Source: Mesorhizobium caraganae
GTDB taxonomy: Bacteria; Pseudomonadota; Alphaproteobacteria; Rhizobiales; Rhizobiaceae
Assembly: GCF_016836705.1 (NCBI RefSeq)
Contig: NZ_JAFCGY010000026.1
Span: 1-64,000 of the forward strand
DNA length: 64,000 bases
Direction of reading: 5' to 3'
Position 1 is the first letter of the stretch. Every line of letters begins with the position of its first letter. The position numbers and the translations under genes were made by a program. This document shows positions 25,701 to 34,438 of this stretch, in pieces. The notes beneath the pieces are model-generated. The model was not told the origin of the DNA. It made no database searches and saw only the letters and a program-made list of their open reading frames with translations.

Positions 25701-27014
25701 ATGTCCGGCATCGATCAGAACAATGACGTTTCCAGCTCCATTCGCCGGCACCTGTCGGCGGGCCTTCTGGCGAGCGTGATCTTTGTCGGAGGAGCCGGAG
25801 TCTGGGCGGCCGTCACGAACCTCTCCGGTGCTGTTGTCGCGTCCGGACACTTTGTCGTCGATTCCTATGTGAAGAAGGTGCAGCACCCAACCGGCGGGGT
25901 TGTGGGAGAAATCCTGGTCCGCGAAGGCGATAAGGTAAAAGCCGGCGACATCGTCATGCGGCTCGATGCCACCCAGACGCGCGCCAATCTCGCCATCGTC
26001 ACCAAGCGGCTCGATGAGCTGGCCGCCCGGCTGGCACGGCTCGAAGCTGAGCGTGACGATCTAGCGGAGATCGCCTTCCCGGAATGGCTGCTTGCCCGCA
26101 GAGATGTTCGGGACGTGGCTTCGGCAATACATAGTGAGACGCGGCTGTTCGAGTTCCGCAGACAATCCCGCGAAGGAAGGCGGGCCCAGCTAGCGGAGCG
26201 CATTACCCAATATGAGCACGAGATGGAGGGACTCAAGGCGCAGGAGATTGCCTATGAGAAAGGCATCGAGATTGTCCAAAAGGAAATTGCTGCCCTGAGT
26301 GGGCTGCGCGAACAAGGAATTGTCTCGGACCAACGCTTGAACAGCCTGAAGACGCAGGCTGTCACTTTCGGCGGCGAACGTGGTGAGAAGATTGCCTATC
26401 AGGCACAGTCGGCAGGCCGCATAACCGAAACGCGCCTGCAGATCCTGCAGATCGATCAGGATCTCAAAACGGAAGTCGGCCAGGAGCTCAGGGAGGTTCA
26501 GGCGCAGGTTGGGGAATATGTCGAGCGCAAGGTGGCGGCTGAAGACGAACTGCGACGTATCGATATTGTCGCGCCGCAATCCGGCATCGTTCAACAACTC
26601 GCAGTTCATACGGTCGGCGGAGTGATCACGCCCGCCGATCCGATTATGCTAATTGTGCCAGAAGATGACGATCTCGCGCTGGAATTGCGGATCACCCCCA
26701 AGGACATCGATCAAATCCAGCTTGGTCACAAGGCCGTGCTGCGGATGTCAGCCTTCAATCTGAGAACCACGCCCGAATTGAACGGATATGTCAGCCGGGT
26801 CGCAGCCGATCTGGCGACGGACGAAAAGACCGGCATGTCCTATTTCCTGGTGCGCATATCGGTCCCGCATGCGGAACTGACGAAGCTCAAGGACCTAACG
26901 CTTGTGCCTGGCATGCCGGCCGAAGCAATGGTCCAAACGGGTGAGCGTACGGCGCTTTCCTATCTTGTGAAGCCGCTATCCGACCAAATCAGTCGGGCAT
27001 TCCGCGAGGAATAG
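25701..27014 (+). CDS. prsE: type I secretion membrane fusion protein (PrsE/HlyD-like)
   Basis: Periplasmic adaptor linking the ABC exporter to an outer-membrane TolC-like channel. It is 437 aa: a single N-terminal membrane segment (LLASVIFVGGAGVWAAVTNL), a barrel-lipoyl half (VVASGHFVVDSYVKKVQHPTGG), a long coiled coil at about residues 95-290, the second lipoyl half (APQSGIVQQLAVHTVGG) and a C-terminal beta domain. A good GGAGG site precedes ATG 25701. No TolC gene is in the window, so a genomic one must be used. Confidence 0.9.
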   Translation: MSGIDQNNDVSSSIRRHLSAGLLASVIFVGGAGVWAAVTNLSGAVVASGHFVVDSYVKKVQHPTGGVVGEILVREGDKVKAGDIVMRLDATQTRANLAIVTKRLDELAARLARLEAERDDLAEIAFPEWLLARRDVRDVASAIHSETRLFEFRRQSREGRRAQLAERITQYEHEMEGLKAQEIAYEKGIEIVQKEIAALSGLREQGIVSDQRLNSLKTQAVTFGGERGEKIAYQAQSAGRITETRLQILQIDQDLKTEVGQELREVQAQVGEYVERKVAAEDELRRIDIVAPQSGIVQQLAVHTVGGVITPADPIMLIVPEDDDLALELRITPKDIDQIQLGHKAVLRMSAFNLRTTPELNGYVSRVAADLATDEKTGMSYFLVRISVPHAELTKLKDLTLVPGMPAEAMVQTGERTALSYLVKPLSDQISRAFREE

Positions 27015-27887
27015 AATATTAGACCTTTTTGCTGCTAACGTCTTATTTTCGCGATAAGTGGAATGTAAGGCTAAGGTAGGGGGAGTCCGTAATGTTGTCC
27101 CTGCACTTCAGCGGAAAAGGAAGATTCTCTCAATCCGTTTCTTCTCGTATAGGCTATAAACCTCCTCCTTGCGCTAGATCTGCAACTTCGACGACAGGTA
27201 TAGAGAGCGTTCTCGCAACGTTGAATTACCAGTGATGTTGTCCGTCGAACGATGACGCTTCAGATCAGACGGATCTCGACGCCCGCCCCGTAAGTCGAAA
27301 CGCCCCGCAACTTTGCCGCAAGCGAATAGTCGCTGATCCCGAAGGCATCGCGCCGCGGGCCTGCAATTCCTGGAGCAATGCAGGAAGCGCCAACCTCATC
27401 AATGACACTGCAAGAGCCGGAAAGACGTGAGCACCCCGTCGATCGCTTAAACGCCCCGGCGATCGACACGTCGTTGTGCGTGTTGGCAGTTTACTGCGGA
27501 TGCGCGATTGCCGGTTGGACATGGCCCAACGGCGAACTGAGAGATTGGCCGCGAGGGAGCATTGGCACTTGCTTCAGCGACGACGAAATTCCTTGTTGTG
27601 CCGAACCATATATCCGGAGGCCCATGAAGCCGGTTGTCGATGGTGCCCTTTGCTATCAATCGCCCTTGGGCGCATTTGGCGAAGACCTCCCCGCGAAGCC
27701 CTCGGAATGTCACCTCCGCGGAACGGGTAGAAGTCAGCGTTTCGTTTGCTCCCACACTGGGCCCGGAAGAAATCGTGGGCCTTTAGTTCATCCTCGAACC
27801 GCGATTGGGTCGGCGTAGGCGCAACCCGCCCAATCGTAGTCCTCTCTCGGTCAATAACAGGTGCATCGCAGGCATATATCCAGCGTG
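27015..27887. other. prsE-noeI spacer without recognised gene
   Basis: About 870 bases. Open frames on both strands (for example plus 27378-27818 and minus 27260-27469) have no conserved motif and no convincing ribosome-binding site. Likely decayed DNA between two recombined nod modules. Confidence 0.4.
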
Positions 27888-27936
27888 TGTATGCGTTCCA
27901 TCACCATAATCGATTTTACCGATTCTAGAGAATAGC
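27888..27936 (+). promoter_or_regulatory. nod box 6, upstream of noeI
   Basis: ATCCAGCGTGTGTATGCG, CATCACCATAATCGATTTT, ACCGATTCT. It keeps the nod box spacing and the conserved ATC-N9-GAT pairs, with several changes in the middle block. A decayed nodA start follows it. Confidence 0.88.
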
Positions 27937-27974
27937 GGATAAGGAAACGTCTGTCGGGAGAACAGGTCAACTGA

Positions 27975-28110
27975 GAACGTGAGCCGCCACTCGCCGACCA
28001 TGTCAAATAGTGCGACTTCTTCCGAAAGACTTATGGGCCGGCGCGGTCGCCGCAGGACCATTCAACAGCAATCGAAGTTGGGACGGTGCCAATCCCGGAT
28101 TTCGCTTGAT
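27975..28110 (+). pseudogene. nodA 5' relic in the noeI leader
   Basis: The stretch GCCGACCATGTC, then TGCGACTTCTTCCGAAAGAC-TTATGG, then ATTCAACAGCAATCGAAGTTGGGACGG-type sequence follows nodA codons about 15-50 with many substitutions and indels. It shows that the noeI promoter was derived from a nodA promoter copy. Confidence 0.75.
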
Positions 28111-28163
28111 ATACATCCCCAGGGGTGTCGCGCGTGCAATTAAGGCATTGAGGACGAAGTTAA

Positions 28164-28898
28164 ATGGAAATACTGCGGTCTTTTAGACAGAACCTGCCAA
28201 TCTCTATACGGCGGTCTGTGCAAGAACTTCTGGAGCGCACGCGGGAACCTATATCTTCGTTAAAAGTGCATCGGCAGATCGTTGAACTCCTTCAAAAGCC
28301 CAATCCCGTCATCTTGGACATCGGCTGCAATGACGGAACGGATACGCGACGTTTTCTCAGGCTTTGCCCAAAGGCTCAGCTCTACTGCTTTGAGCCAGAC
28401 CCTCGAGCGGCTGCTCGCTTTAAGGAATATATGAATCTGTACCTGGACAAAGTGAGGCTATTTGAGATCGCGATCAGTAACCGAAATGGCACGATTGATT
28501 TCCATCCAAGCAATGGAGATGGAAGTGCGAAGGAATGGGACCAATCTGGTTCGATACGCCGACCCAAGAATCATCTTGTCGAGCATGATTGGGTTCGGTT
28601 CGATCGCCCTATCTCAGTTGAAACTCGAAGGCTTGACGACTGGTGCAGCGAAGCGAACCTGAACAAGATCGATTTCATCTGGATGGATGTGCAGGGAGCC
28701 GAGGCAGATGTCATTTCTGGCGGCACACAGACCTTGAGCAACACGCGCTTTATCTACACTGAATACAGCGACCATGAGCTCTATGAAGGGCAGCTGTCCC
28801 TGCAAGCCATTCTTGATCTTTTGCCTTCGTTCGAATTGGTGACCTGCTATGCCCGCGGAGCGGAAGGTGATGTATTGCTCAGGAATACGAGCCTCTAG
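28164..28898 (+). CDS. noeI: FkbM-family methyltransferase, Nod factor 2-O-methylation protein NoeI
   Basis: SAM-dependent methyltransferase of 244 aa. Motif I is VILDIGCNDGTDTRRF (about residues 51-66) and the acidic loop is LYCFEPDPRA. IDFIWMDVQGAEADVISGG is the FkbM block, and it ends with FELVTCYARGAEGDVLLR. In NGR234 NoeI 2-O-methylates the fucose of Nod factors; the nod box and the presence of nodZ/nolK in the same cluster support the same role here. GAGGACGAAG precedes ATG 28164. Confidence 0.87.
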   Translation: MEILRSFRQNLPISIRRSVQELLERTREPISSLKVHRQIVELLQKPNPVILDIGCNDGTDTRRFLRLCPKAQLYCFEPDPRAAARFKEYMNLYLDKVRLFEIAISNRNGTIDFHPSNGDGSAKEWDQSGSIRRPKNHLVEHDWVRFDRPISVETRRLDDWCSEANLNKIDFIWMDVQGAEADVISGGTQTLSNTRFIYTEYSDHELYEGQLSLQAILDLLPSFELVTCYARGAEGDVLLRNTSL

Positions 28899-29407
28899 AA
28901 CAGACCCGTTCTGCTTCTGTCCTGCTGCAGCCCTTCATCCTCTATTAGAGATCCACAAGCCGCTGGATCAGGCTGTGAGGATCGTACCGTGAGCGGTCGC
29001 AGCATGCTTGATTGGACCGAGGCCTGGCTGCCCTTGCAGATCCGTCGCAACAGGTTCCGCGAAGCGAGGCAAAGGAATTGGCTCCGTGAAGGCCTCACAT
29101 TTGCAGCTAGAGGCCACCCTGTTTTAGGAGTTGGAAAAATTAAGTACCTAGCTGTGAGCCTTTGCCGAGCCCAGTGAATCGAACGGGATCATGGATGAGG
29201 AGCCGCAAGGCAAGTTTTCACTGACCAGGCGCAATTGCGAGACGATGTTGCCACACATGATCTCGACCGCCGCTGCGCTCGACTTTTGCGACCAGGCACG
29301 GGGATTTCGTCCGCTCGGTTGCAGCCTAGTGGGCCCTCGATACCGCCGCGATCCGCGCAAACAGTCGAGCCCACACGGCATTTGCCACACGAAACAGCAA
29401 AGGGAAG
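28899..29407. other. noeI to hydrazine-operon spacer, no gene recognised
   Basis: About 500 bases between the stop of noeI (+) and the end of the convergent operon (-). Frames on the minus strand directly beyond 29408 stay open in pieces (29189-29374 is in the same frame as the small ORF), so the small downstream gene may once have been longer. No terminator-like hairpin with a T-run was identified. Confidence 0.4.
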
Positions 29408-29593
29408 CTATCGGGATGCCGGGCGGACCTGGAAGGCGCGGGCCACGCGTCGACGATGCGCTTGGTTCAGGTCGGCCAATCTGGTCTCTATTGTCTGGTA
29501 GCGGCCTTCGGGCGCCAGTGGCAGCGAGTAAAGATGTTTGGCATCATCGGCTTTGATTGCCGCGCAGATCCGGTCGAGACTAGGATAGCTCAT
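29408..29593 (-). CDS. small protein translationally coupled to the hydrazine synthetase gene
   Basis: A 61-residue frame whose ATG (complement 29591-29593) overlaps the stop of the upstream gene as ATGA, the same coupling seen inside this operon. The product starts MSYPSLDRICAAIKADDAK and is mixed alpha-helical with a basic C-terminus (HRRRVARAFQVRP). I do not recognise the family. It may be an intact small protein or the N-terminus of a truncated gene, since the same frame continues after the stop. The 4-base overlap is the main reason to believe it was translated. Confidence 0.45.
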   Translation of the reverse strand: MSYPSLDRICAAIKADDAKHLYSLPLAPEGRYQTIETRLADLNQAHRRRVARAFQVRPASR

Positions 29594-31593
29594 ACGGCTT
29601 CCTGGTCATTGAGAATAGGATGGTCGGATCTGCAGTAGACCTCCAGCACATGTCCGAGATCAAAGATCGTCCCGGGCAGAAGGCGCTGGACGGAGCGGGG
29701 CCATGTTTCGGTTGAGACGCCATCGATGCCTCGCGCCACCGTGCTGGCGAACCTGGGCATCAGCGGAGCGAGTGTCGGTGCCAGGATCGCAGCGGCCGTC
29801 GTCTGGAGGGCGAGCGAAGTCCGATTGCGGGCGGGATAGAGACGTCGCGCCGCCGCATAGTCTTGCGCGCGACGGTAGATCACGCAATCGCGCACGAAAT
29901 CGCAGACCTGCGCGGCCGCGCGCCGGACCGAGAAGCCTTCGTCCGAATAGGCGCGCTCCATCGCCGCGCGATAGACCTCTATCCGAGCAAAGAAGGCGCG
30001 GTCGGCCGGGCTCCAGTCGCCTGCGTCGGGCACACGGCCGCCAAAATCCTGCTTGATTTCCCGGTGCACCGCATCAAGCCATTTCAACCAGATCCCTTGA
30101 AATATCTCCTTCCCGGTGTGGCGCAGCGCGTCCAGGGTGAAGTTCGTCCGCTCACCTTCCGGGCGTGTCAGCCCCAAATGGAGACGCACGACGTCGACTG
30201 TCTTTGGGCCCAGAACCTCCTTGCCCCAGACCGCATGGCCGCGGCTGGTCGAGAACTTCCTGCCGTCGAGCAGGTAGAACTCGTTCACATGATAGCGGAT
30301 GCGCGGCGTCCAGTGCGAGAAGACCTCAGCGTAAAGCGCGGGATAAAGTAGCGCGTGGTTGAAAGAATTGTCGAAGCCGAAGAAATGGACAATCTGCCAG
30401 TCGTTGCTGGGCAGGGCCGCATTCCAGTCACGACCGAGCGAGCTAGCTAGCGCCTGGATCTTGTAAAGAAAACCAAACGCCATCTCCGACGAGCTCCAGA
30501 TCACCTGCCCCGGGGACCCTTCGGCCGGTAGCCCCCAGTCCGACGGGTGGGTGATGGGGACGGAAAAGTCGCCGCGTTGGCGTAGACGCGCGAAGAGGTC
30601 CATGATCCGCACCGGGGCGCCCGATGCCCTTAAATGCCGGTCGATATTGACGTAGCACCGTTCCAGCGCAACTTCGGCACGCCGCACGGAGCCGACCACT
30701 GGCGCCTCGGCCGAGTGCCGCGACCGGGCTGCACCCAAGTCGTGGCATAGGTTCGGCGCGCCGCATTCCTCGCAGATGTTACCGCCAGCGGATCCGCCGC
30801 AATCGGGGCAGAGGCCGCTTACATCCGGTTGGTAAAGGTAATCGCCTGTCACAGCATCGAAGAGCGCAGGGCTCTCGCACAGATCTACCGCCGTGCTGCT
30901 CAGAAGACTACGGAAACACGCGGCTTGAAACTCTGCATAAGCGTCATCGCCCATCGTGGGTAGGAAGCTGTGAACCTCACAGTCGAGAAGTGCAAGCGTA
31001 GCTCGAATCTCGTCGGCGTAGTGGCGCGCCACCTTTGCGGGCGTTGATTGATCCGCATCAGCACGCGTAGCGACGTACCTTTGGTAATCGTCGCTTCCGG
31101 TCAGGTGGTAGGCCTCGACCCCATTCATGCGCAGGAAACGCGTGTACACGTCGGCGCCAAAATACGGGCCAGAAAGATGCCCCAGATGCAGATCGCCATT
31201 TGGCGTCGGTGGCGTGGAGAAGACGAATATCGGCCCGTGGGGAGCAGAGATCTGTGCAGCGGCATCCAGGGCTGCGTTGCCATCGCGCCAGTAGACATCA
31301 ACGAAATTTAGGTCTTCGTCCCCATCGTTGTGCAGCACATGCGCTTCAAAAGGTTCGAACAGAACGAAATCGCCCACCTCAACCGAGATTTCCCCAAGGT
31401 CGGTGATGACCTTGCCCGCTCCTGACAGGATCACGAACGCCTCGAGTTCGTCGTGCCGATGGGGCTCGGATGTGACGCCCGGTGCCACCATACCGAATGA
31501 AAACCCCGTGCCGGCGATTCCCGTCCCAAGCTTGGCCGTGTCGACACCGAACCCGGGCGACAACGCCGTTCGAGAAAGCGTGAATTTCCGCAT
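29590..31593 (-). CDS. cupin-MetRS-like fusion, hydrazine synthetase (Spb40/Tri-type)
   Basis: A 667-aa two-domain protein. Residues 1-110 form a cupin with metal ligands His45, His47, Glu51 (PHRHDELE) and His85 (EAHVLHN). Residues about 122-667 are a class I methionyl-tRNA-synthetase-like domain with HLGH (136-139) for HIGH, a four-Cys zinc knuckle (Cys262, 265, 274, 277) and KFSTS (446-450) for KMSKS. This fusion is not a housekeeping MetRS. In Streptomyces (s56-p1 and triacsin pathways) it joins N6-hydroxylysine and glycine by an N-N bond. The start at 31593 (MRKFTLSRTAL) has GAGG upstream; a longer frame to 31782 would overlap the oxidase gene. It is third in the operon, 7 bases after the oxidase. 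Confidence 0.85.
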   Translation of the reverse strand: MRKFTLSRTALSPGFGVDTAKLGTGIAGTGFSFGMVAPGVTSEPHRHDELEAFVILSGAGKVITDLGEISVEVGDFVLFEPFEAHVLHNDGDEDLNFVDVYWRDGNAALDAAAQISAPHGPIFVFSTPPTPNGDLHLGHLSGPYFGADVYTRFLRMNGVEAYHLTGSDDYQRYVATRADADQSTPAKVARHYADEIRATLALLDCEVHSFLPTMGDDAYAEFQAACFRSLLSSTAVDLCESPALFDAVTGDYLYQPDVSGLCPDCGGSAGGNICEECGAPNLCHDLGAARSRHSAEAPVVGSVRRAEVALERCYVNIDRHLRASGAPVRIMDLFARLRQRGDFSVPITHPSDWGLPAEGSPGQVIWSSSEMAFGFLYKIQALASSLGRDWNAALPSNDWQIVHFFGFDNSFNHALLYPALYAEVFSHWTPRIRYHVNEFYLLDGRKFSTSRGHAVWGKEVLGPKTVDVVRLHLGLTRPEGERTNFTLDALRHTGKEIFQGIWLKWLDAVHREIKQDFGGRVPDAGDWSPADRAFFARIEVYRAAMERAYSDEGFSVRRAAAQVCDFVRDCVIYRRAQDYAAARRLYPARNRTSLALQTTAAAILAPTLAPLMPRFASTVARGIDGVSTETWPRSVQRLLPGTIFDLGHVLEVYCRSDHPILNDQEAV

Positions 31594-31600
31594 GACAGAC

Positions 31601-32653
31601 CTAACCTCTGGGGACAGTGATATCTTCAGCTGCCAATGCAACAGCCTCCCGTGCAAGCTGCGCAGAGAAACGGTACCCCGACCCGTTGGCAGCCCCCGCC
31701 GGGATGATCCGGCTCTTGGACATGAGGCGGGCGACGACCGGGGGGCCGGTCGGGCTATAGGCATCACAAAAGACGCGGCCAAAGGTCAGATCCCGGCCTA
31801 GCTCGGGGCAGAACTGTTCCAGCACCGCACGGCCGGCCCGAAGATCAGCTCGCGACAGGCCGCAGGCCAGCGTCTCGGGACGCACGTCCCAATCGGCCGA
31901 AGTGTAGCTGAACAGCCAGCGGCTGACGCCCGGCTGTGGCAGCAGGAAGGCATCGACCCCGGGCATGAAGATCAGAGGATCATCCGGTGTAGAAGTCCGG
32001 TCGAGATGCAGCGCCACGACCTTCTTGATGCGGATTGAGAACGTCTCGGCCAGCTCACGAAATGGGGGCTGGACGATCCAAGGGCCGGCCGCCAAGATCA
32101 CCGCGTCCGCGGTGATGATCTCGCCCGTAGCGAATTCGGCCTCTGCGGCATCGCCCTTTTCGCGCAGCCTGATGCAACGCAAGCCGTGCGCCACGCGAAT
32201 CTTTGCCACAAGTTCCCGTTGCAGTTGGGCGATCAGTGCGGGCACGTCCGCGACATGAGCTCCACCGATGTTCCAAAAACGGGTATCGTCGGAGAAATTC
32301 GGCGCGAGACTGCCAATGTCAGGCCTAGCCGCGTCCAGGGGTTCCGTAAACTGGGCCGGATTGATCGCCTCATCTGGTCCAGCAGCGACACGCAACGCCA
32401 AAGGCCGGTACCATCCGTTGACGTCCGACCCTGCCATGGCCGCCAACGCCACTGCGCTCTTTCGAGTGAGCGACCTGGTACGGGCTTGACGACCGTAGGG
32501 GAAATGCACGCCCCCAGAATAATGCGACGCGCCGATGGATCCGAAGGCTTGTTCGGTCGCGATGATTTCGGAGAAGGCTCCGGCCTTCGCCGCAGCGGAG
32601 GCGGACATCATTCCTAGGATGCCACTGCCGATGAACAAGAGTCGACGCGTCAT
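31601..32653 (-). CDS. FAD-dependent amino-acid oxidase-like enzyme (hydrazine pathway oxidoreductase)
   Basis: Flavoprotein of 350 aa in the D-amino-acid/glycine oxidase family. The FAD loop GSGILGMMSASAAAKAG is at residues 8-24, there is a central VILAAGPW block, and the C-terminal GAANGSGYRFSAQLAREA segment closes the FAD site. ATG 32653 overlaps the stop of the upstream hydroxylase (ATGA), so start 32743 is rejected. In the described hydrazine pathway such an enzyme cleaves N6-(carboxymethylamino)lysine into hydrazinoacetate and an aminoadipate semialdehyde. That assignment is by operon context. Confidence 0.8.
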   Translation of the reverse strand: MTRRLLFIGSGILGMMSASAAAKAGAFSEIIATEQAFGSIGASHYSGGVHFPYGRQARTRSLTRKSAVALAAMAGSDVNGWYRPLALRVAAGPDEAINPAQFTEPLDAARPDIGSLAPNFSDDTRFWNIGGAHVADVPALIAQLQRELVAKIRVAHGLRCIRLREKGDAAEAEFATGEIITADAVILAAGPWIVQPPFRELAETFSIRIKKVVALHLDRTSTPDDPLIFMPGVDAFLLPQPGVSRWLFSYTSADWDVRPETLACGLSRADLRAGRAVLEQFCPELGRDLTFGRVFCDAYSPTGPPVVARLMSKSRIIPAGAANGSGYRFSAQLAREAVALAAEDITVPRG

Positions 32654-34023
32654 ATCCCGCTGCCCATTTCTTCGGCCACGGGTTCGGGCCAGTTCTCGAT
32701 GGAGGTACGGCTGATGAAGCCAGGGTGCTCGGGTTTCGCGCATGGCGCGCGCCCCAGAAGGCTGTCGAGGATGCGACGGGCGCGCCAGGCCAGCAGGCTA
32801 AGATTCGGATCAGCCAGCCCGCGCTGCCCGAGGCTCGCGTTCTGTATGAAGACGCGTCTGTCACGCGGTCCGTCCCAGCGCACCGAAAAATCCTCGCCAA
32901 TAGCCAACTCGTTGTCGATCTGTTCCAGACGGTCCGCGATCGGTTCCAAGAAGCCTGGCACCGCGTTCTCGTAACCGGTGGCCAGGACGACGATGTCGGC
33001 CGTGACTTCTTCGACCTGGTCCATGCCGCGCTGCAGGATCAGCCTGTGACCCGCGCCGGCGTTGATGCAGTGCGAGACGATGCAGCCCGGCCGCAGTGTG
33101 ATGTCGCATCGGTTTGGCTCGAGAAATGCGTGGCGGTATAGCGCCTGATAGATCGCGCGCAACGTGCTTTCCGAAATGCCGTCCGAGGCAAGCACGAAAC
33201 GCCGCAGGAGGAGCCTGCGCTGCGACTCGCTCATCGCCGCGAAACGATCCGAAAAGCAGGGCATGAACAACTCGTTTGTGAACGGGCTGTTGTCGATGGG
33301 CAGGTAGTTTTCGCGCTGCGAGACCCAGGTGATCGATCGAGGCCGCTGTTGTTTCGGCAGGCCGACAAGGTGCAACAGCACCTCGGCTCCCGACTGGCCT
33401 CCGCCAACCACGCAGACATGCTTTTTCCGCACCTCAGGATGGATGTGCAATAAAACCGATGAGTGGAACAGGTTGCGTCCAATCCAGCCCTGAAACTGAG
33501 GCGGAATTTGCGCCTGCTTGCCAATGCCGACCACAACATTTCTGGCGCCGAGAACCGCGTTATCCGTCCGCACCCGAAACTCGCCGTCAAAGCGGATTTC
33601 GTGCACCGTCTCGCCGCCACGGACAAGTGGGTTCTTATGGAAGGCCCAGTTCAGGTATTGCTCGAACTCAGCTCTGAGCACGGCCTCGAATTGTGCGTTC
33701 AGGAAGTGGTACAGACGCCCGTTCTCGTACAGGTAGTTTATGAAAGTGTAGGCTGATCGCGGATTCACCAGCGTGACCAGATCCTTGAAGTGGCTGACCT
33801 GGAGCTCCGAGGAATCGAATGCGATGCCTGGATGCCAGCGGAAGTCGACCTGCCGATCGAGGAACAGCGCCCCTTGCCCAATTTCTTCGTGTATCTGACA
33901 CGCAAGACTCAAATTAGACGGCCCAGCGCCGACCCCAATGCAAGAAAGCTCCACTTGCTTTGCTCCTATTGGTTGTTTCCCAAACTTAGCGGCATGTTCG
34001 CGGCGAGTATCAGCCATAGCCAT
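32650..34023 (-). CDS. L-lysine/L-ornithine N-hydroxylase
   Basis: Flavin N-monooxygenase of 457 aa, in the IucD/PvdA/SidA family, which hydroxylates the side-chain amine of lysine or ornithine. Motifs are FAD loop GVGAGPSNLSLA (about residues 27-38), substrate region FKDLVTLVNPRSAYTFINYL, NADPH loop VVGGGQSGAEVLLHL and ATGYE near the end. I start it at 34023 (GAGGGGGAG upstream). No siderophore synthetase or hydroxamate acyltransferase lies nearby, and the two coupled genes downstream are the rest of a hydrazine-forming pathway. N6-hydroxylysine is therefore the likely product. It is the first gene of the operon. Confidence 0.85.
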   Translation of the reverse strand: MAMADTRREHAAKFGKQPIGAKQVELSCIGVGAGPSNLSLACQIHEEIGQGALFLDRQVDFRWHPGIAFDSSELQVSHFKDLVTLVNPRSAYTFINYLYENGRLYHFLNAQFEAVLRAEFEQYLNWAFHKNPLVRGGETVHEIRFDGEFRVRTDNAVLGARNVVVGIGKQAQIPPQFQGWIGRNLFHSSVLLHIHPEVRKKHVCVVGGGQSGAEVLLHLVGLPKQQRPRSITWVSQRENYLPIDNSPFTNELFMPCFSDRFAAMSESQRRLLLRRFVLASDGISESTLRAIYQALYRHAFLEPNRCDITLRPGCIVSHCINAGAGHRLILQRGMDQVEEVTADIVVLATGYENAVPGFLEPIADRLEQIDNELAIGEDFSVRWDGPRDRRVFIQNASLGQRGLADPNLSLLAWRARRILDSLLGRAPCAKPEHPGFISRTSIENWPEPVAEEMGSGI

Positions 34024-34082
34024 TGGGCTTACTCCCCCTCTCGCGGGCATTCTCGAGCAGCGGTCCCGACCGGATATGCGAG

Positions 34083-34330
34083 TAAGCCAAAGGCCTGTGC
34101 GCCTTCGAGCCGTCGGTCTCAAGGTCGGCGATATCGACAGCGGGCGCGGCGTCATCCGGGTCTGGCACGGCACCGCTATGTGATGTTGTCGGCCCCATCT
34201 TACGGGGCTACTGGCGGCTGCCCCGACCGTAGGAATGGCTGTTTCCCGGCCGCGACGGAAGCGGCCCTATCCATGTACAGGACCTGTATTCGGCCTCCTG
34301 CCGGCCGGGCGGCACCCGAGAGCCCAGTCT
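34083..34330 (+). pseudogene. tyrosine recombinase relic (IS91-associated type)
   Basis: Broken plus-strand frames read LKVGDIDSGRGVIRVWHG and then RHRYVMLSAPSYGAT...GCFP, matching the central region of integron/IS91-associated integrases (LKVSDIDS-R-VIRV-QGKG; DRYVMLSP...WLFPG). The catalytic C-terminal HTLRHSFATH block is missing. It begins just upstream of the hydroxylase start. Confidence 0.65.
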
Positions 34331-34438
34331 TCACGGCATTTTCGGTGAGCATGATCATGGGACGACGTCTCGCTGATGCGTTTGGAGACCCCCGTGCAAG
34401 GACCGCGCCAGAGACGAAAATTTTATTAGAGCAATGAG

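Noticed and set aside
27378..27818. 146-codon open frame before nod box 6
   Set aside because: No motif, no ribosome-binding site, uneven composition. Listed only as spacer.
29590..31593. calling the cupin-MetRS fusion a second housekeeping methionyl-tRNA synthetase
   Set aside because: The N-terminal cupin with metal ligands and the operon with a lysine N-hydroxylase and an amino-acid oxidase do not fit protein synthesis.
32650..34023. siderophore (aerobactin or hydroxamate) biosynthesis from the N-hydroxylase alone
   Set aside because: No IucA/IucC synthetase, acyltransferase, NRPS or siderophore receptor lies nearby.
34024..34200. search for a nod box or sigma-54 promoter of the hydrazine operon
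   Set aside because: No ATC-N9-GAT nod box pattern and no TGGCAC-N5-TTGC was found upstream on the minus strand; the promoter remains unknown.
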